Counted from the first letter of the stretch, positions 8,090-17,700 are shown. The stretch is DNA of 64,000 nt from Mesorhizobium loti (GCA_002356515.1 AP017606.1:186001-250000), one strand, 5' to 3'. Notes: generated from the sequence alone by a model not told the origin. A program made the numbers and translations.

Positions 8090-8575
8090 ATGGTGATCGC
8101 GGCCGAGAACATAGCCCCACACAGAGGTGTCAGCGACCTGCAGAAAGTGGCGGACCTGTTGGGCGGCGCCCGCGTTCTGTCGCGACGCGTGACCAGCGCG
8201 CTCGATGCTCATGAGCTGCTGTTGCATGGGTTGCCGACCTCGGCGCTGGATTATCTCGTCGGACGTCTGGTGTTCATTCACAAGGCCGAGTCGCTCGAAA
8301 AGGCCGTGGGCATGAGCGTACGCACCTATCAGCGGCGCAAGGATACACCGTCGAAGCCGCTCAGCCAGGAGCAGAGTGGGCGGACGTGGAAGTTTGCCGA
8401 GATCCTGGCCAAGGCAACGGATGTGTTGGGATCGCAGGCCGAGGCGGAGCAGTGGCTTGAGCGCCCGGCGATCGGTCTGGATCAGCGGCGGCCGATCGAT
8501 CTTCTGGCGACGCCGGCGGGCGTCGAGCTTGTCGAGGATTACCTCGAAAGGCTCGAATACGGCGTCTATGCATGA
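8090..8575 (+). CDS. Xre/ParS-type antitoxin of a RES toxin-antitoxin pair
   Basis: 161 residues. Residues 38-95 form a degenerate helix-turn-helix (LDAHELLLHGLPTSALDYLV, then AVGMSVRTYQRRK). Residues 100-160 match the toxin-binding MbcA/ParS domain: WKFAEILAKATDVLGSQAEA, then QWL, then PIDLLATPAGVELVEDYLER. In this family the antitoxin binds its promoter and blocks the RES toxin. The toxin gene starts within its stop codon (ATGA overlap). Length and order (antitoxin first) are standard. The ribosome-binding site AAGGTGAT precedes ATG 8090. Confidence 0.92.
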   Translation: MVIAAENIAPHRGVSDLQKVADLLGGARVLSRRVTSALDAHELLLHGLPTSALDYLVGRLVFIHKAESLEKAVGMSVRTYQRRKDTPSKPLSQEQSGRTWKFAEILAKATDVLGSQAEAEQWLERPAIGLDQRRPIDLLATPAGVELVEDYLERLEYGVYA

Positions 8576-9081
8576 CGCCGCTGCCGGCGGCGCTCGGCGG
8601 CACGGAGTTCCTTGTCTGGCGTCTCGATCAGGCCCACTTCGCGCCAACCTGGGACAGTGGGGAAGGCGCCTATCGTGTTGGCGGTCGTTGGAACAGCAAG
8701 GGCGTGCGCGCTGTCTATTGTTCCATCGATCCCTCGACCGCGATTCTCGAAGTGGCGGTCCATAAGGGCTTCAGGTCACTCGACACAATCCCACATGTGA
8801 TGACGGCGGCCGTCATAACCGACGCAACAGATGTCCATGTCGTGGATCCTGGCGCGGTTCCCAATCCCAACTGGCTGCGTCCCGGCATTCCCAGTGCCGG
8901 GCAGCAAGCGTTCGGCGACGATCTTCTGCGGCGCCACCGCTTCGTGGCAATCCCGAGTGCCGTTTCTTCGCATAGTTGGAATCTCGTCTTCGTCGCCAGT
9001 GTCGCTGCCGGCGCTTATGCGCTGAAGCTCCAGGAGCTCTTTGCCCTCGATACGCGCCTGCATCCACCGGCAACACCATGA
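8572..9081 (+). CDS. RES domain toxin (NAD+-degrading family)
   Basis: 169 residues. LVWRLDQAHFA, then GEGAYRVGGRWNSKGVRAVY, then CSIDPSTAILEV contain the family's conserved Arg, Glu and Ser pattern: R in VWR, GGRWNSKG, Y in VYCS, and the E in ILEV. RES-domain toxins (MbcT, Res) deplete NAD+ by phosphorolysis or hydrolysis and arrest growth; they form 4-helix ADP-ribosyltransferase-like folds. The four-base overlap with the antitoxin gene indicates coupled translation. Both domains look intact, so this should be a working stabilisation module for the replicon. Confidence 0.92.
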   Translation: MTPLPAALGGTEFLVWRLDQAHFAPTWDSGEGAYRVGGRWNSKGVRAVYCSIDPSTAILEVAVHKGFRSLDTIPHVMTAAVITDATDVHVVDPGAVPNPNWLRPGIPSAGQQAFGDDLLRRHRFVAIPSAVSSHSWNLVFVASVAAGAYALKLQELFALDTRLHPPATP

Positions 9082-9225
9082 TGGCGACGTGCATAGATTG
9101 AGGAACGGTGACCGCGCCTACCAGACCGCGTCGAAACGCCATGCGGATTTTCCGCATGGCATCCTCGTGTAGTCGACTGTCGGCGCTGGCTTGACCCATT
9201 TCAGCCTGTCCTGTTCACATGCGGC

Positions 9226-9855
9226 ATGTTCAAGACCATCAACGCAGTCCTGATTCACGTTTCGCTGGATGAGATCCAGCCGAAAATCTGGCGTCGACTT
9301 GTTTTGCCGTCAGGCTGGACTCTTGAGCAGCTCCACCTTGCCATTCAGGCGGCCTTCAACTGGTGGAACTATCATTTGCACGAGTTCAACATCGGTGGCC
9401 TGCGCTATGGCGATGTCGAGCTCCTGGCGGAGGATGCCGCTGAAGACGACCTCCGCGTCTTTGATTGTCGTGAGGTTCGCCTCCGCGACTTCGCGCGGGG
9501 AGCCGTGTTCAAATACATCTATGACTTCGGCGATAACTGGTCCCACACTGTCGCGATCGAGGAACTCGTTGCCCTTGACGTCGCGCCCAAGCACGGGATG
9601 TGCATCGATGGAGCGCGCGCCAGGCCGCCCGAAGATGTTGGCGGTATTCCCGGTTATGAGGACTTCCTGGAAATCATGTCGGACAAGACAGACCCCGAAC
9701 ACGCCGACACCAAGCGGTGGTGTGGAGGATATTTCGACCGGGAATGGTTCGACCTGGCCGTGGTGGACAAGGATGTGCGCAATGCACTGCGCCCGAATGT
9801 TAGGCGTCGGCTGCATCAGCCAAAGCCGAAGCGTAGCGGACCGACAACTGCTTAA
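9226..9855 (+). CDS. Plasmid pRiA4b ORF-3 family protein
   Basis: 209 residues. It contains the family hallmarks IHVSLDEIQPKIWRRLVLP, LEQLHLAIQAAFNWWNYHLH, FKYIYDFGDNWSHTVAIEEL and the later DVGGIPGYEDFLEI plus KRWCGGYFDREWFDL segment. The family (also annotated as IS1096 passenger TnpR-like) is widespread on rhizobial plasmids. No biochemical function is established, although the compact alpha/beta fold suggests nucleic-acid binding. The ORF is full length for the family. No clear Shine-Dalgarno is visible before ATG 9226. Confidence 0.9.
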   Translation: MFKTINAVLIHVSLDEIQPKIWRRLVLPSGWTLEQLHLAIQAAFNWWNYHLHEFNIGGLRYGDVELLAEDAAEDDLRVFDCREVRLRDFARGAVFKYIYDFGDNWSHTVAIEELVALDVAPKHGMCIDGARARPPEDVGGIPGYEDFLEIMSDKTDPEHADTKRWCGGYFDREWFDLAVVDKDVRNALRPNVRRRLHQPKPKRSGPTTA

Positions 9856-10295
9856 ATCAACAGGCGACGACTTGACCGCCATGCTCGAATGGGCGTCGAC
9901 AGCATCGGCTCGTTCGGCGCAGATCGGCCGACAGCATGACCGGCTTTCTTGCCCGAGCGTAAGAACAACGCCCATGCAATCTCCCGTCCGCAGCTTCACG
10001 GTCGAAATCAAGCGACGCAGCAAGAGGGTCGTGGGCGAATCCAAGCCCGCGATATTGTCCGGTGTTTCGCTCCAGGGGGCAAGAAGGGCCGAACGAGGAC
10101 AAGCGGGAGTCCGAATGGGGTTTGCAAAAACATGATGGAACATAAGCCTGCGTCGAGCGGCAAACTCCTCCCCGATCTGTCGTCGAATGCAAATGGAGCA
10201 GACGAGCACGACATTCTGAAACGCGGCAACGAGACATAACTCCCGGCATTTCGATCGCCGGGAGCTTGCTTGCAATGGCACCCATGGGGTCACCG
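9856..10295. other. Intergenic; a possible 53-codon frame only
   Basis: An in-frame ATG at 9974 would give MQSPVRSFTVEIKRRSKRVV followed by 33 residues, ending at 10135. The basic start resembles short rhizobial plasmid proteins, but there is no ribosome-binding site and the rest looks scrambled. It may be a truncated remnant. Nothing else is recognisable. Confidence 0.3.
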
Positions 10296-11237
10296 TCACG
10301 CACCGGCATCTCCGAAGCGCCAGACCGGCAGGCCGAGACGGCGCGCCTTGTCGGCGAGATTGCCAGTGATGCCGGAACCGGGGAAGACGATCAGGCCGCT
10401 CGGCATGACCGACAGCATCTCGTCGTTCCGACGGAACGGGGCCGCCTTGGCGTGGCGGGTCCAGTTCGGCTTGAAGGCGATCTGCGTCACTTTGCGGCTT
10501 TCGGCCCAGCACGCCGCGATGCGCTCGGCACCTCGCGGCGATCCGCCGTGCAGGAGCACCATATCGGGGAACCTGGCGCGGGCCCGGTCGAGCGCATCCC
10601 AGATCAACTCGTGATCGTTGAAGTCCATCCCGCCGGAGAAGGCGATCTTGGTGCCGGCCGGGATCAGCACCTCGGTCTCGGCCCGGCGGCGCGCCGAGAG
10701 GAAGTCGCGGCTGTCGATCATGGCGGCGGTCAGGTTGGCGTGGTTGACCTTCGAGCCGGTGCGCGGTCGCCAGGTTGAGCCGGTCTGCGCCTCGAACAAG
10801 TCGGCCGCGAGGTCGCGCATGAACTCGAAGGCGTTGCGGCGCTCAAGAAGCGTGATGCCCTCGGCCACATGGCGCTCCAGCTCGACGGACTTGACCTCGG
10901 TGCCGTCCTGTTCGCGCTGCCCGCTTCGCTGCGCATCTTCGTTGCGCTGCAGATCGCGCTGGATGCGGTCGCCGGCGCGATGGAAGAGATTGACGGTCGA
11001 CCAGAGCAGGTCTTCGAGGTCGGGCTCCAGCCGTGTGTCGCCGAGCATTTCGGCGAAGGCGTCGAAGATGGCTGTGAGCGCACCCTGGACAGCCGGTTCC
11101 TCGGGCAACGGCCGCGGATCGGGTTCGTCCTGGAAGGGGCGATGGCCGTAGAGCTGCATCTCGTAGATGAAGCGGGCGGTCGGCGAGGACGCGTGGGGGG
11201 GCTCGTAGCTGTCGTCGAGGGGAAGGGTCAGGTTCAT
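10296..11237 (-). CDS. DUF2493 domain protein
   Basis: 313 residues from ATG 11237; the longer upstream frame runs through a 25-bp inverted repeat and is not credible. Residues 1-180 are acidic and helical (FDAFAEMLGDTRLEPDLEDL). The C-terminal third is the DUF2493/SLOG domain: KIAFSGGMDFNDHELIWDAL, then MVLLHGGSPRGAERIAACWA, then GLIVFPGSGITGNLADKARR, a Rossmann-like fold that probably binds nucleotides or DNA ends as DprA relatives do. It is a common rhizobial plasmid backbone gene in the same gene order with DUF7146/Toprim and strawberry-notch genes. Function unknown. Confidence 0.85.
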   Translation of the reverse strand: MNLTLPLDDSYEPPHASSPTARFIYEMQLYGHRPFQDEPDPRPLPEEPAVQGALTAIFDAFAEMLGDTRLEPDLEDLLWSTVNLFHRAGDRIQRDLQRNEDAQRSGQREQDGTEVKSVELERHVAEGITLLERRNAFEFMRDLAADLFEAQTGSTWRPRTGSKVNHANLTAAMIDSRDFLSARRRAETEVLIPAGTKIAFSGGMDFNDHELIWDALDRARARFPDMVLLHGGSPRGAERIAACWAESRKVTQIAFKPNWTRHAKAAPFRRNDEMLSVMPSGLIVFPGSGITGNLADKARRLGLPVWRFGDAGA

Positions 11238-11325
11238 GGGATTCTCCATCGGGTTAGGGCCGCGTCTCTCGCGGCCTGACGGCGATCCCCTCCCACGCGC
11301 TCTGCGGGCCGGAACCGCGAGCTCC

Positions 11326-11378
11326 CGGCATGATCTGTTCCCAAAAGCGGGAACCGCTTTTGGGAACAGATCATGCCG
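11326..11378. repeat. 25-bp perfect inverted repeat (extragenic palindrome)
   Basis: Arms 11326-11350 and 11354-11378 are perfect reverse complements separated by GAA; each contains CTGTTCCCAAAAGCGG or its complement. The sequence is typical of repeated extragenic palindromes scattered in rhizobial genomes. It lies between the Toprim gene (stop 11684) and the DUF2493 gene (start 11237). The remainder of 11238-11683 is GC-rich and holds no supported gene. Confidence 0.85.
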
Positions 11379-11683
11379 CAAAGGGAGCGAAGCGGCCGAG
11401 CGTAGCGCTGGGCGGCGCCAAGGCAGGTTTCCTGGCCCGCGAGGAATGGCCGGCCCGCACATCGGCCGGGAAGCCGCGCAGCGGCTTTCCGGTGCGCCGA
11501 TGTGCCAACAAAAAAGGCCGGCCAGGGGAGGAAACCTGCCGGGCGCTGCTGAAGGCCCGGATGACGCGTGGTAGGGGTCGCCTCCCGGCAGGCCCGCGGG
11601 CGCGCGCCCTTCCCGGTATCGGAGAAGCCTGGGGGCCGGCCTTCGGCACGGCCACAGCATGCGCCTGCGCGACCGGGCTCCGT

Positions 11684-12721
11684 TCACGTCGCGAGGAAGG
11701 CTAGCGCGTCTTCCGGAACGAGCTGTTCGCGAAGTCGCTTAATGAGCCTGTCCGGCCCGAGACAGCGCAGATCCTCGTTGAAATCGCCGAGTTCCGGCGA
11801 AACCACGAGCGGCAGCAGACCAGCAACCTGCGCGCGCCGGCTCAGCCGATCGATGCCATGCCGGCCGGCCGCATCGGCATCGGCAGCGATATAGAGGCGG
11901 CAGCTACCGGGCGGGAAGCGGAAGGCCGAGAGGTGATTGGCCGACAGGGCTGCGACCACCGGCATGGCCGGCATCACCGCGTTGAGGGACAGCATCGTTT
12001 CGATGCCTTCGCCCGCTGCCATGATCGGGACCGGGCCGATCGTGGGAAACGAGAAGCGCACGGCATTGCCGAGAAGGCCACCGAGCGATCGCCTTGGATT
12101 GTCGACCGGAGCCTTGCCGGCTCCGCATGGATCGAGCCAAGTCCGATGCACGCCGGTGATCGTGCCGGCGGCGTCGGTGACGGCTGCGATCATAGCTGGG
12201 AATGTCGATGTCGCGTCCGTCGTGAGATCCCGGTAATAGCAGGAGGGATGGAAGCGGAGCGAGCCGTGGCGCGCGGCCGCAACGATGCCACGATGGCGCA
12301 GATATGCCTCGGCCAGACTGCCATGGAACGCACCGCTCATCGCGAAGAGGCGTCGCGCGCGTTCGCTCGCTGACGACACGCCGGCAACCGGCCTTCTATC
12401 GCCGGCCGTTGACCGCGAAGGCTCAGGGTTGGGCAAGCTCAGGAAGCGCCGCGCCTCGTCGGCGACATCATGGAAGTCGACAAGCCCGCAGGTCTCGCGC
12501 ACGAGATCGAGGAGATCGCCGAACTGGGCCGTGGCCTCGTCTGCCCATCTGCCTCGACGCGGCCCGGAAAGATGGACATAGAGGGAGCGGCCCTTGTTGT
12601 TCCTGACGTCACCGACGATCCAGTAATTGCCCGCACGTCGGCCGGCGGAGAGATAATGACGGCAAACCGCCTCGGCGCTCTGCGCGAGGCGGTCCGCGAG
12701 TTCGGATGCGGAGGCGTGCAT
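11684..12721 (-). CDS. Toprim domain protein (DUF7146/primase-like)
   Basis: 345 residues, ATG 12721 preceded by GAGGGGCG. The N-terminal region (AVCRHYLSAGRRAGNYWIVG, GRSLYVHLSGPRRGRWADEA, QFGDLLDLVRE) is the primase-like DUF7146 module. The C-terminal Toprim domain has its conserved Glu in MAAGEGIETMLSLN and the D-x-D in RLYIAADADAAGRHGIDRL. Toprim proteins act as primases, topoisomerases or nucleases. Plasmid copies like this are thought to prime the transferred strand or help replication, but this is not proven. It starts 16 bases after the strawberry-notch gene on the same strand, so they are probably cotranscribed. Confidence 0.85.
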   Translation of the reverse strand: MHASASELADRLAQSAEAVCRHYLSAGRRAGNYWIVGDVRNNKGRSLYVHLSGPRRGRWADEATAQFGDLLDLVRETCGLVDFHDVADEARRFLSLPNPEPSRSTAGDRRPVAGVSSASERARRLFAMSGAFHGSLAEAYLRHRGIVAAARHGSLRFHPSCYYRDLTTDATSTFPAMIAAVTDAAGTITGVHRTWLDPCGAGKAPVDNPRRSLGGLLGNAVRFSFPTIGPVPIMAAGEGIETMLSLNAVMPAMPVVAALSANHLSAFRFPPGSCRLYIAADADAAGRHGIDRLSRRAQVAGLLPLVVSPELGDFNEDLRCLGPDRLIKRLREQLVPEDALAFLAT

Positions 12722-12737
12722 AACAACCGCCCCTCCG

Positions 12738-15700
12738 TCAGACGCGGCTGGCGATGTCGACTAGGCGATGGCGTTCCATCAGCCGCGAAAGGATCGCGAC
12801 GGCCTCGCCGGTCATCGGCACAAAGAACCGGGTTTTCCATTGGATCATCTCGCAAAACAGCCCGATCGCCTTCAGCCAGTCGCACATACCGTCGGTGAAG
12901 CCGTTCAGTTCGACGCGATAGTCGTTCATGACTTTCACGCGCCGCAACGTCATGTCGCCGGCAAGGCCGATCACGGACGAGCCGTTGGTGAGCGCGGCCC
13001 AGACCTGTTCGGGACTGATCGTCTGGACTTGGTCCAGGCCAAGATTGCGGCATAGCGTCGGCAGATGCGCGGGCGCTATTGTGCGGCCGACGATCTTTTC
13101 GCCATCGTCGGTCTGCAGCCGCAAGACGCGGCAATAGTCCTGCGGCAGCAGGCGCCAGATCGGCAGCAGCAGCCCTGTGATGATATGCAGCTGCGAGTCA
13201 GAAAATTGCGGAACCTTCGTGACCTCGGCCTGCCAGGATGCGGCGAACAGCACTTCGTCGGCCTCGTGCCAATTGGTGTCTTCGAGCTGGCGAACTTCGT
13301 AGCGCAGTTCGTCCATTGGCCGGATGAGCGCGACGCGCGGTTCGATCGTGCCATCGTCCAGCATGACGCTACGGGTCGGCATCATGACTGCCGCACGACC
13401 GGATTTGGCATTGACCATCAACGTGGCGCGACGATCGCACTTGGTCATCGCAAGTGCGTCCGAGAGGGACATCGGCTTGTTGCGTGTACGCTGTGTGATG
13501 GTCAGGAGATGCGACTGAGCGCCGCTGCCGGGATGGGTGTAGACGACCTGACGATCCGTGACCATCATGCTGTCGGCTTCAAGTGTCTCCAGGCCCTTGT
13601 CGTAAATGCCGGCGGCGATCGCGCCATCGATGCGCGCTGCCAGAAGTTGTTCAAAGGCGTCGAAGAGCAGATTTTGCATGGCGATCGTCAACGCCAGCAT
13701 ACGATTGAGAAAGGTCGTGATGGGCGGAAGTTCGTCTTTGAGGCCGCCCTCTTCGGTGGTCAGCGCCAGGCCGGTGATGGCTTCGAACTGGCTGAGCGAG
13801 CAGCCCTCGACCTTGCCCTGGTGGATCAGCAGGTAGAACTGGCGTAGCGCATCGCGCGCATACTGGGATTCCAGGTTGTCCTCGCTTCGAAAAAGCCCCT
13901 GTCCGCCCGTTTGCCGCTGCCCGCGGGTGATCGCGCCGAGCGTGTCGAGGCGGCGTGCGATCGTCGACAGGAAGCGCCGCTCGGCCTTGACGTTGGTGGC
14001 GATCGGCCGAAACAGCGGTGGCTGCTTCTGGTTGGTGCGGTTGGTGCGACCGAGCCCCTGAATGGCGGTGTCGGCCCGCCAGCCGGCTTCCAGCAGATAG
14101 TGGACGCGCAGGCGCGTGTTCCGCGCCGACAACTCGGCGTGGTAGCTGCGTCCTGTCCCGCCGGCATCGCTGAACACCAGGATGCGCTTGACGTCGTCCA
14201 TGAAGGCCCTCCCGTCATTAAGGCCCGCCGACCCGGGACGGGTCTCGACCGCAAACCGCTCGATGTGCCCGCCTGTGTCGCGACGGACAATGCGACGGGA
14301 GCGGCCGGTGATCTCCGCAACCTGTTCCGTCCCGAAATGCTGGACGATCTGATCGAGCGCGGTCGGAACGGCAGGCAGCGAGCCGAGTTTTTCGAAAAGC
14401 GCGTCACGGCGGGCGACGGCCTCGCGGCATATGACGGGGGTGCCGTCCTTGTCGAAGACCGGCCGGGAACTGATATTGCCGCTCTCGTCGGAGAACGCCT
14501 CGAAGAGCTGCGTCGGGAACGAATGCATCAGGTAGTCAGCTACGAGTTCCCTAGGGGTCACATCAACCTGGACGTCGCCCCATTCCTCGGTTGGAATCTG
14601 GGCGAGGCGACGCTCGGTGAGGGCTTCCCCGGTCGAAACGATCTGAATGACGACGGCGTGGCCTTCCGCCAGATCGCGCTCGATTGTGCGCATCAGCGTC
14701 GGCGTCTTCATCGCGGTGAGGAGATGGTTGAAGAAACGCAGCTTGGAAAATTCCAAGGCCGACCGCGCCGCCGACTTGGCATTGCGATTGAGCGTGCCTG
14801 ACTGCCCGGTGATGCCGGACGCTTCCATGGCGGCCTCGAGGTTGGTGTGGATGACCTGGTACGCCTCAGCCCAGGAATCATAGATCCTAACCTGCTCTTC
14901 CGTCAGTTCATGCTCGACCATCTCGTATTCGACGCCGTCATAGGAAAGCGAGCGTGAGGCATAGAGGCCGAGGGCTTTCAGATCGCGCGCGAGCACCTCC
15001 ATGGCTGCGACGCCGCCGTCTTCGATGGCCGTGACGAAATCCGATCGCGTCGGAAACGGGAAATCGGCGGCGCCCCACAGTCCGAGACGCTCGGCATAGG
15101 CCAGATTCTCGACGTCCGTCGCACCCGTCGCCGAGACATAGACCACGCGCGCATGGGGCAAGGCGCGTTGAAGCCGCAGGCCAGCCCTGCCCTGTTGCGA
15201 TCCGGCTTTATCACCACGCTCCGTCTTGCCGCCGGCAGCGTTCGCCATGGCGTGGCCTTCGTCGAAGATGATGACGCCGTCGAAATCTTCGCCGAGCCAG
15301 TCCACGATCTGCTGAACGCGCGAGCGTTTGCCTTCGCGCTCGTCGGAGCGAAGCGTCGCGAAAGTGGTGAACAGGATCCCTTCCGCGAGACGGATCGGCG
15401 TGCCCTGCCGGAAACGCGACAGCGGCGTGACCAGCAGCTTCTCCTGACCCAGCGCCGACCAATCTCGCTGGGAATCCCAATGCAATTTTTCGGATTTTGT
15501 AACCCACAGATGCCGACGGCGACCCTTCAGCCAGTTGTCCAGCAGGATGCCGGCGACTTGCCGTCCCTTGCCGGCGCCTGTCCCGTCACCGAGAAACCAG
15601 CCACGGCGAAAGCGGACGGCGCCGGTGGTTTCTTCGTTGGCTGCCTCGACATTGTCCCAGGATTTGTCGACTGTCCAAAACCCGGCGAGATAGCCAGCGT

Positions 15701-17174
15701 GGGCTTCGCCTGCATAGATCACGCTTTCGAGCTGCGCGTCGGAGAGGATGCCTTCCCTGATGACGTGCTCGGGCAGATGCGGGCGGTAGCTCGGCCTGGG
15801 GGGAGCGACTGATGCCATTGCGGTCGATTCCACGAGCTTGTCCGGATGAGGTTTGGCGCCGGGGATGCTGATCGCCTGAAGCCGATAGGGTTCGTAGATC
15901 CCGTCCGGCAGATTGCCGCGTGTTTCGTCGGCGGCTTCACGAATCTCGTAGGCGAGCTCGACGATGGGCGGCGATGGCGGCGAGAAGGGGCCGGTCCCTG
16001 GCAGGGCGCGGTGCTGGGACGCCCCTGGCCGTGCTGGCGCTGCCGTCATCGGTGTGGGCCGCAGCGTGTCAGCGCTCCTGCCTGGCGCCCTCTTTGCCGC
16101 CACGGCCCGCAGGATTCCGTTGGAGAGCGCGCCGATAGAGTCCGGCGACGTCGCCGGCGAGCGCGGCGGCAGCACTGTCATCCAATCGAGGAGCGCTTGG
16201 AGGTCCGGGGCTGTGCCATGTGAGGCGATCAGGCGGGCGGGATCCTGCGCCGGAATCTTGTCCAGGACGGTAAGCCGCGTCTCGACATTGGTGCCGTGCC
16301 GTACATAGACGCTGCCGTCGATCGCCGCGGAAAACAGGATGCGGCCACGTTCCTGCAGTCGGACGAAGGCGTCGCGCCATTTCGGATTGTCGGGAGCGAG
16401 GCTCGAAGCGGTGATCGCGACCAGGCGACCGCCGGGCGCCAGCCGCGCGAAGGCGGACGCGAGGTGACGCCAGGCCGCGTCTGAAACCCTGCCCTCGACG
16501 TGAGCGCCGACCGAGAATGGCGGGTTCATTAGGACGACGGTCGGGTTGGCGGATCGCTCCAGGTAATCGTCGATATGGGCAGCATCGTGCCGCGTGGTCC
16601 GGGCATTCGGGAAAAGCTGCGACAGCAAGGCCTGCCTGACGGGCGCGTAGTCGTTCAGCATCAGCCGCGCTTGGGCGATCTCCGCGAAGATGGCGAGAAG
16701 GCCTGTGCCCGCGGATGGTTCGAGCACGATGTCGCCGGCGATCATGCCGGCGGCGCGAGAGACGACATAGGCCAGCGGCATCGGTGTCGACAGCTGCTGG
16801 AGCGCCTGCGATTCATCGGATCGGCGCGTATGGGTCGGCACGAGATGCGCGACCTTCGCCAGCATGGCGAGCGCATCGGTTTGAAAACGGGCGAGAATTG
16901 CTGGTCCGAACTTGCGCAGGAAAAGAACCTGTGCCGCCTCGCAGGCTTCATAGGCGTCTTTCCAGACCCAGCATCCCTGGGCATCGCTGCCGTCGAAGGC
17001 GTTGGTCATGATTGGACGAAGATCGCTTGCCCCGATCGGCTGACCCCGTTCGAGGAAGGGCAGGATCTGGTTGGCGGCTTGCAGAATTCGGATGGCGCGG
17101 CTGGCCCGGTCGGAGATGGTCGGGTCGAGAGAGCCAGTCGGAATGCCGGTGGCTCGTGCGGAGATCGCGTTCAT
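12738..17174 (-). CDS. Strawberry-notch family methylase/helicase
   Basis: 1,478 residues from ATG 17174 (AGGAC upstream; the longer frame is GC-rich shadow). Residues ~150-300 are an adenine-methyltransferase fold: EPSAGTG at 152-158 binds AdoMet and NPPF at 217-220 is the catalytic motif. Residues ~450-1000 form a superfamily-2 helicase: GDGTGAGKGR at 529-538 (Walker A), DEGH at 638-641 (Walker B), and the C-terminal helicase motif GLGRTNRTNQ after FSDAGGTGRSYHAE. The remainder is the family's Sno C-terminal region. Large proteins of this type are plasmid and phage genes proposed to protect or remodel DNA during transfer. Substrate unknown. Confidence 0.9.
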   Translation of the reverse strand: MNAISARATGIPTGSLDPTISDRASRAIRILQAANQILPFLERGQPIGASDLRPIMTNAFDGSDAQGCWVWKDAYEACEAAQVLFLRKFGPAILARFQTDALAMLAKVAHLVPTHTRRSDESQALQQLSTPMPLAYVVSRAAGMIAGDIVLEPSAGTGLLAIFAEIAQARLMLNDYAPVRQALLSQLFPNARTTRHDAAHIDDYLERSANPTVVLMNPPFSVGAHVEGRVSDAAWRHLASAFARLAPGGRLVAITASSLAPDNPKWRDAFVRLQERGRILFSAAIDGSVYVRHGTNVETRLTVLDKIPAQDPARLIASHGTAPDLQALLDWMTVLPPRSPATSPDSIGALSNGILRAVAAKRAPGRSADTLRPTPMTAAPARPGASQHRALPGTGPFSPPSPPIVELAYEIREAADETRGNLPDGIYEPYRLQAISIPGAKPHPDKLVESTAMASVAPPRPSYRPHLPEHVIREGILSDAQLESVIYAGEAHAGYLAGFWTVDKSWDNVEAANEETTGAVRFRRGWFLGDGTGAGKGRQVAGILLDNWLKGRRRHLWVTKSEKLHWDSQRDWSALGQEKLLVTPLSRFRQGTPIRLAEGILFTTFATLRSDEREGKRSRVQQIVDWLGEDFDGVIIFDEGHAMANAAGGKTERGDKAGSQQGRAGLRLQRALPHARVVYVSATGATDVENLAYAERLGLWGAADFPFPTRSDFVTAIEDGGVAAMEVLARDLKALGLYASRSLSYDGVEYEMVEHELTEEQVRIYDSWAEAYQVIHTNLEAAMEASGITGQSGTLNRNAKSAARSALEFSKLRFFNHLLTAMKTPTLMRTIERDLAEGHAVVIQIVSTGEALTERRLAQIPTEEWGDVQVDVTPRELVADYLMHSFPTQLFEAFSDESGNISSRPVFDKDGTPVICREAVARRDALFEKLGSLPAVPTALDQIVQHFGTEQVAEITGRSRRIVRRDTGGHIERFAVETRPGSAGLNDGRAFMDDVKRILVFSDAGGTGRSYHAELSARNTRLRVHYLLEAGWRADTAIQGLGRTNRTNQKQPPLFRPIATNVKAERRFLSTIARRLDTLGAITRGQRQTGGQGLFRSEDNLESQYARDALRQFYLLIHQGKVEGCSLSQFEAITGLALTTEEGGLKDELPPITTFLNRMLALTIAMQNLLFDAFEQLLAARIDGAIAAGIYDKGLETLEADSMMVTDRQVVYTHPGSGAQSHLLTITQRTRNKPMSLSDALAMTKCDRRATLMVNAKSGRAAVMMPTRSVMLDDGTIEPRVALIRPMDELRYEVRQLEDTNWHEADEVLFAASWQAEVTKVPQFSDSQLHIITGLLLPIWRLLPQDYCRVLRLQTDDGEKIVGRTIAPAHLPTLCRNLGLDQVQTISPEQVWAALTNGSSVIGLAGDMTLRRVKVMNDYRVELNGFTDGMCDWLKAIGLFCEMIQWKTRFFVPMTGEAVAILSRLMERHRLVDIASRV

Positions 17175-17539
17175 GGGAAAGTCCTGTCGAGAGCAGCGAA
17201 AGGGTCGGCCAGCACCGGGCGCTCTCTCAACCCAGCCAGGCCAAACCCTTCCCGGCTTCGCTCTTCCTCTGCAGCGGACCCGCCACCCCCGGCCACTCTC
17301 CCCCAAGGGTGGCACCTGTTGCTTTTGGCGACCTGGCCGGTCGGCCTTGTCCTGGCGATCGCTTCCTCTCAAACGAGGCAGTAACCGTAGCTACCGGGCC
17401 GGCTTTTTATTTTGCGTTCGCAGCCGCCATTGGTGGCTGCATCAATTCAGTCGAATGAGGTAGATCGCGGCGGATGCGCCAGTTCAGGATTGGGACCAGA
17501 CATTGGGGGACGGCGCCGGAGCTTCAACCGGTGCTTGAG

Positions 17540-17700
17540 CAGGGGCTACGAGCGCAGGCAGCGACCCTTGTGCCTTTGCCGTGAACAGCCGGTTGTTGTG
17601 ATGTACATTGCCCGTCTCAACGGTCAGTATCTCGTCAGACGCATGCCTTAATCGGGGTGCGCGACCATGATTTAGCCTGCCTCCTGACGAAGCCATCTTG
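17540..17700 (+). pseudogene. Fragment of a DUF1173 gene
   Basis: The plus-strand frame reads RPLCLCREQPVVVMYIARLN, then GQYLVRRMP, then stop. This matches RPLCLCRESGPAMYIAQVGD, then QYVVKRMP, near the N-terminus of the intact DUF1173 protein at 30562-31779. After the stop, a shifted frame still resembles the next block (HDLACL versus HDPSCF). Only about 50 codons survive. The surrounding stretch 17175-17785 holds no other gene I can support. Confidence 0.75.

Noticed and set aside
10296..11687. 463-codon reading of the DUF2493 gene
   Set aside because: The first 150 codons run through the 25-bp palindrome and GC-rich intergenic DNA; ATG 11237 fits the family.
13911..14801. Long plus-strand frame inside the strawberry-notch gene
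   Set aside because: It is the antisense shadow of a clear coding sequence with helicase motifs.
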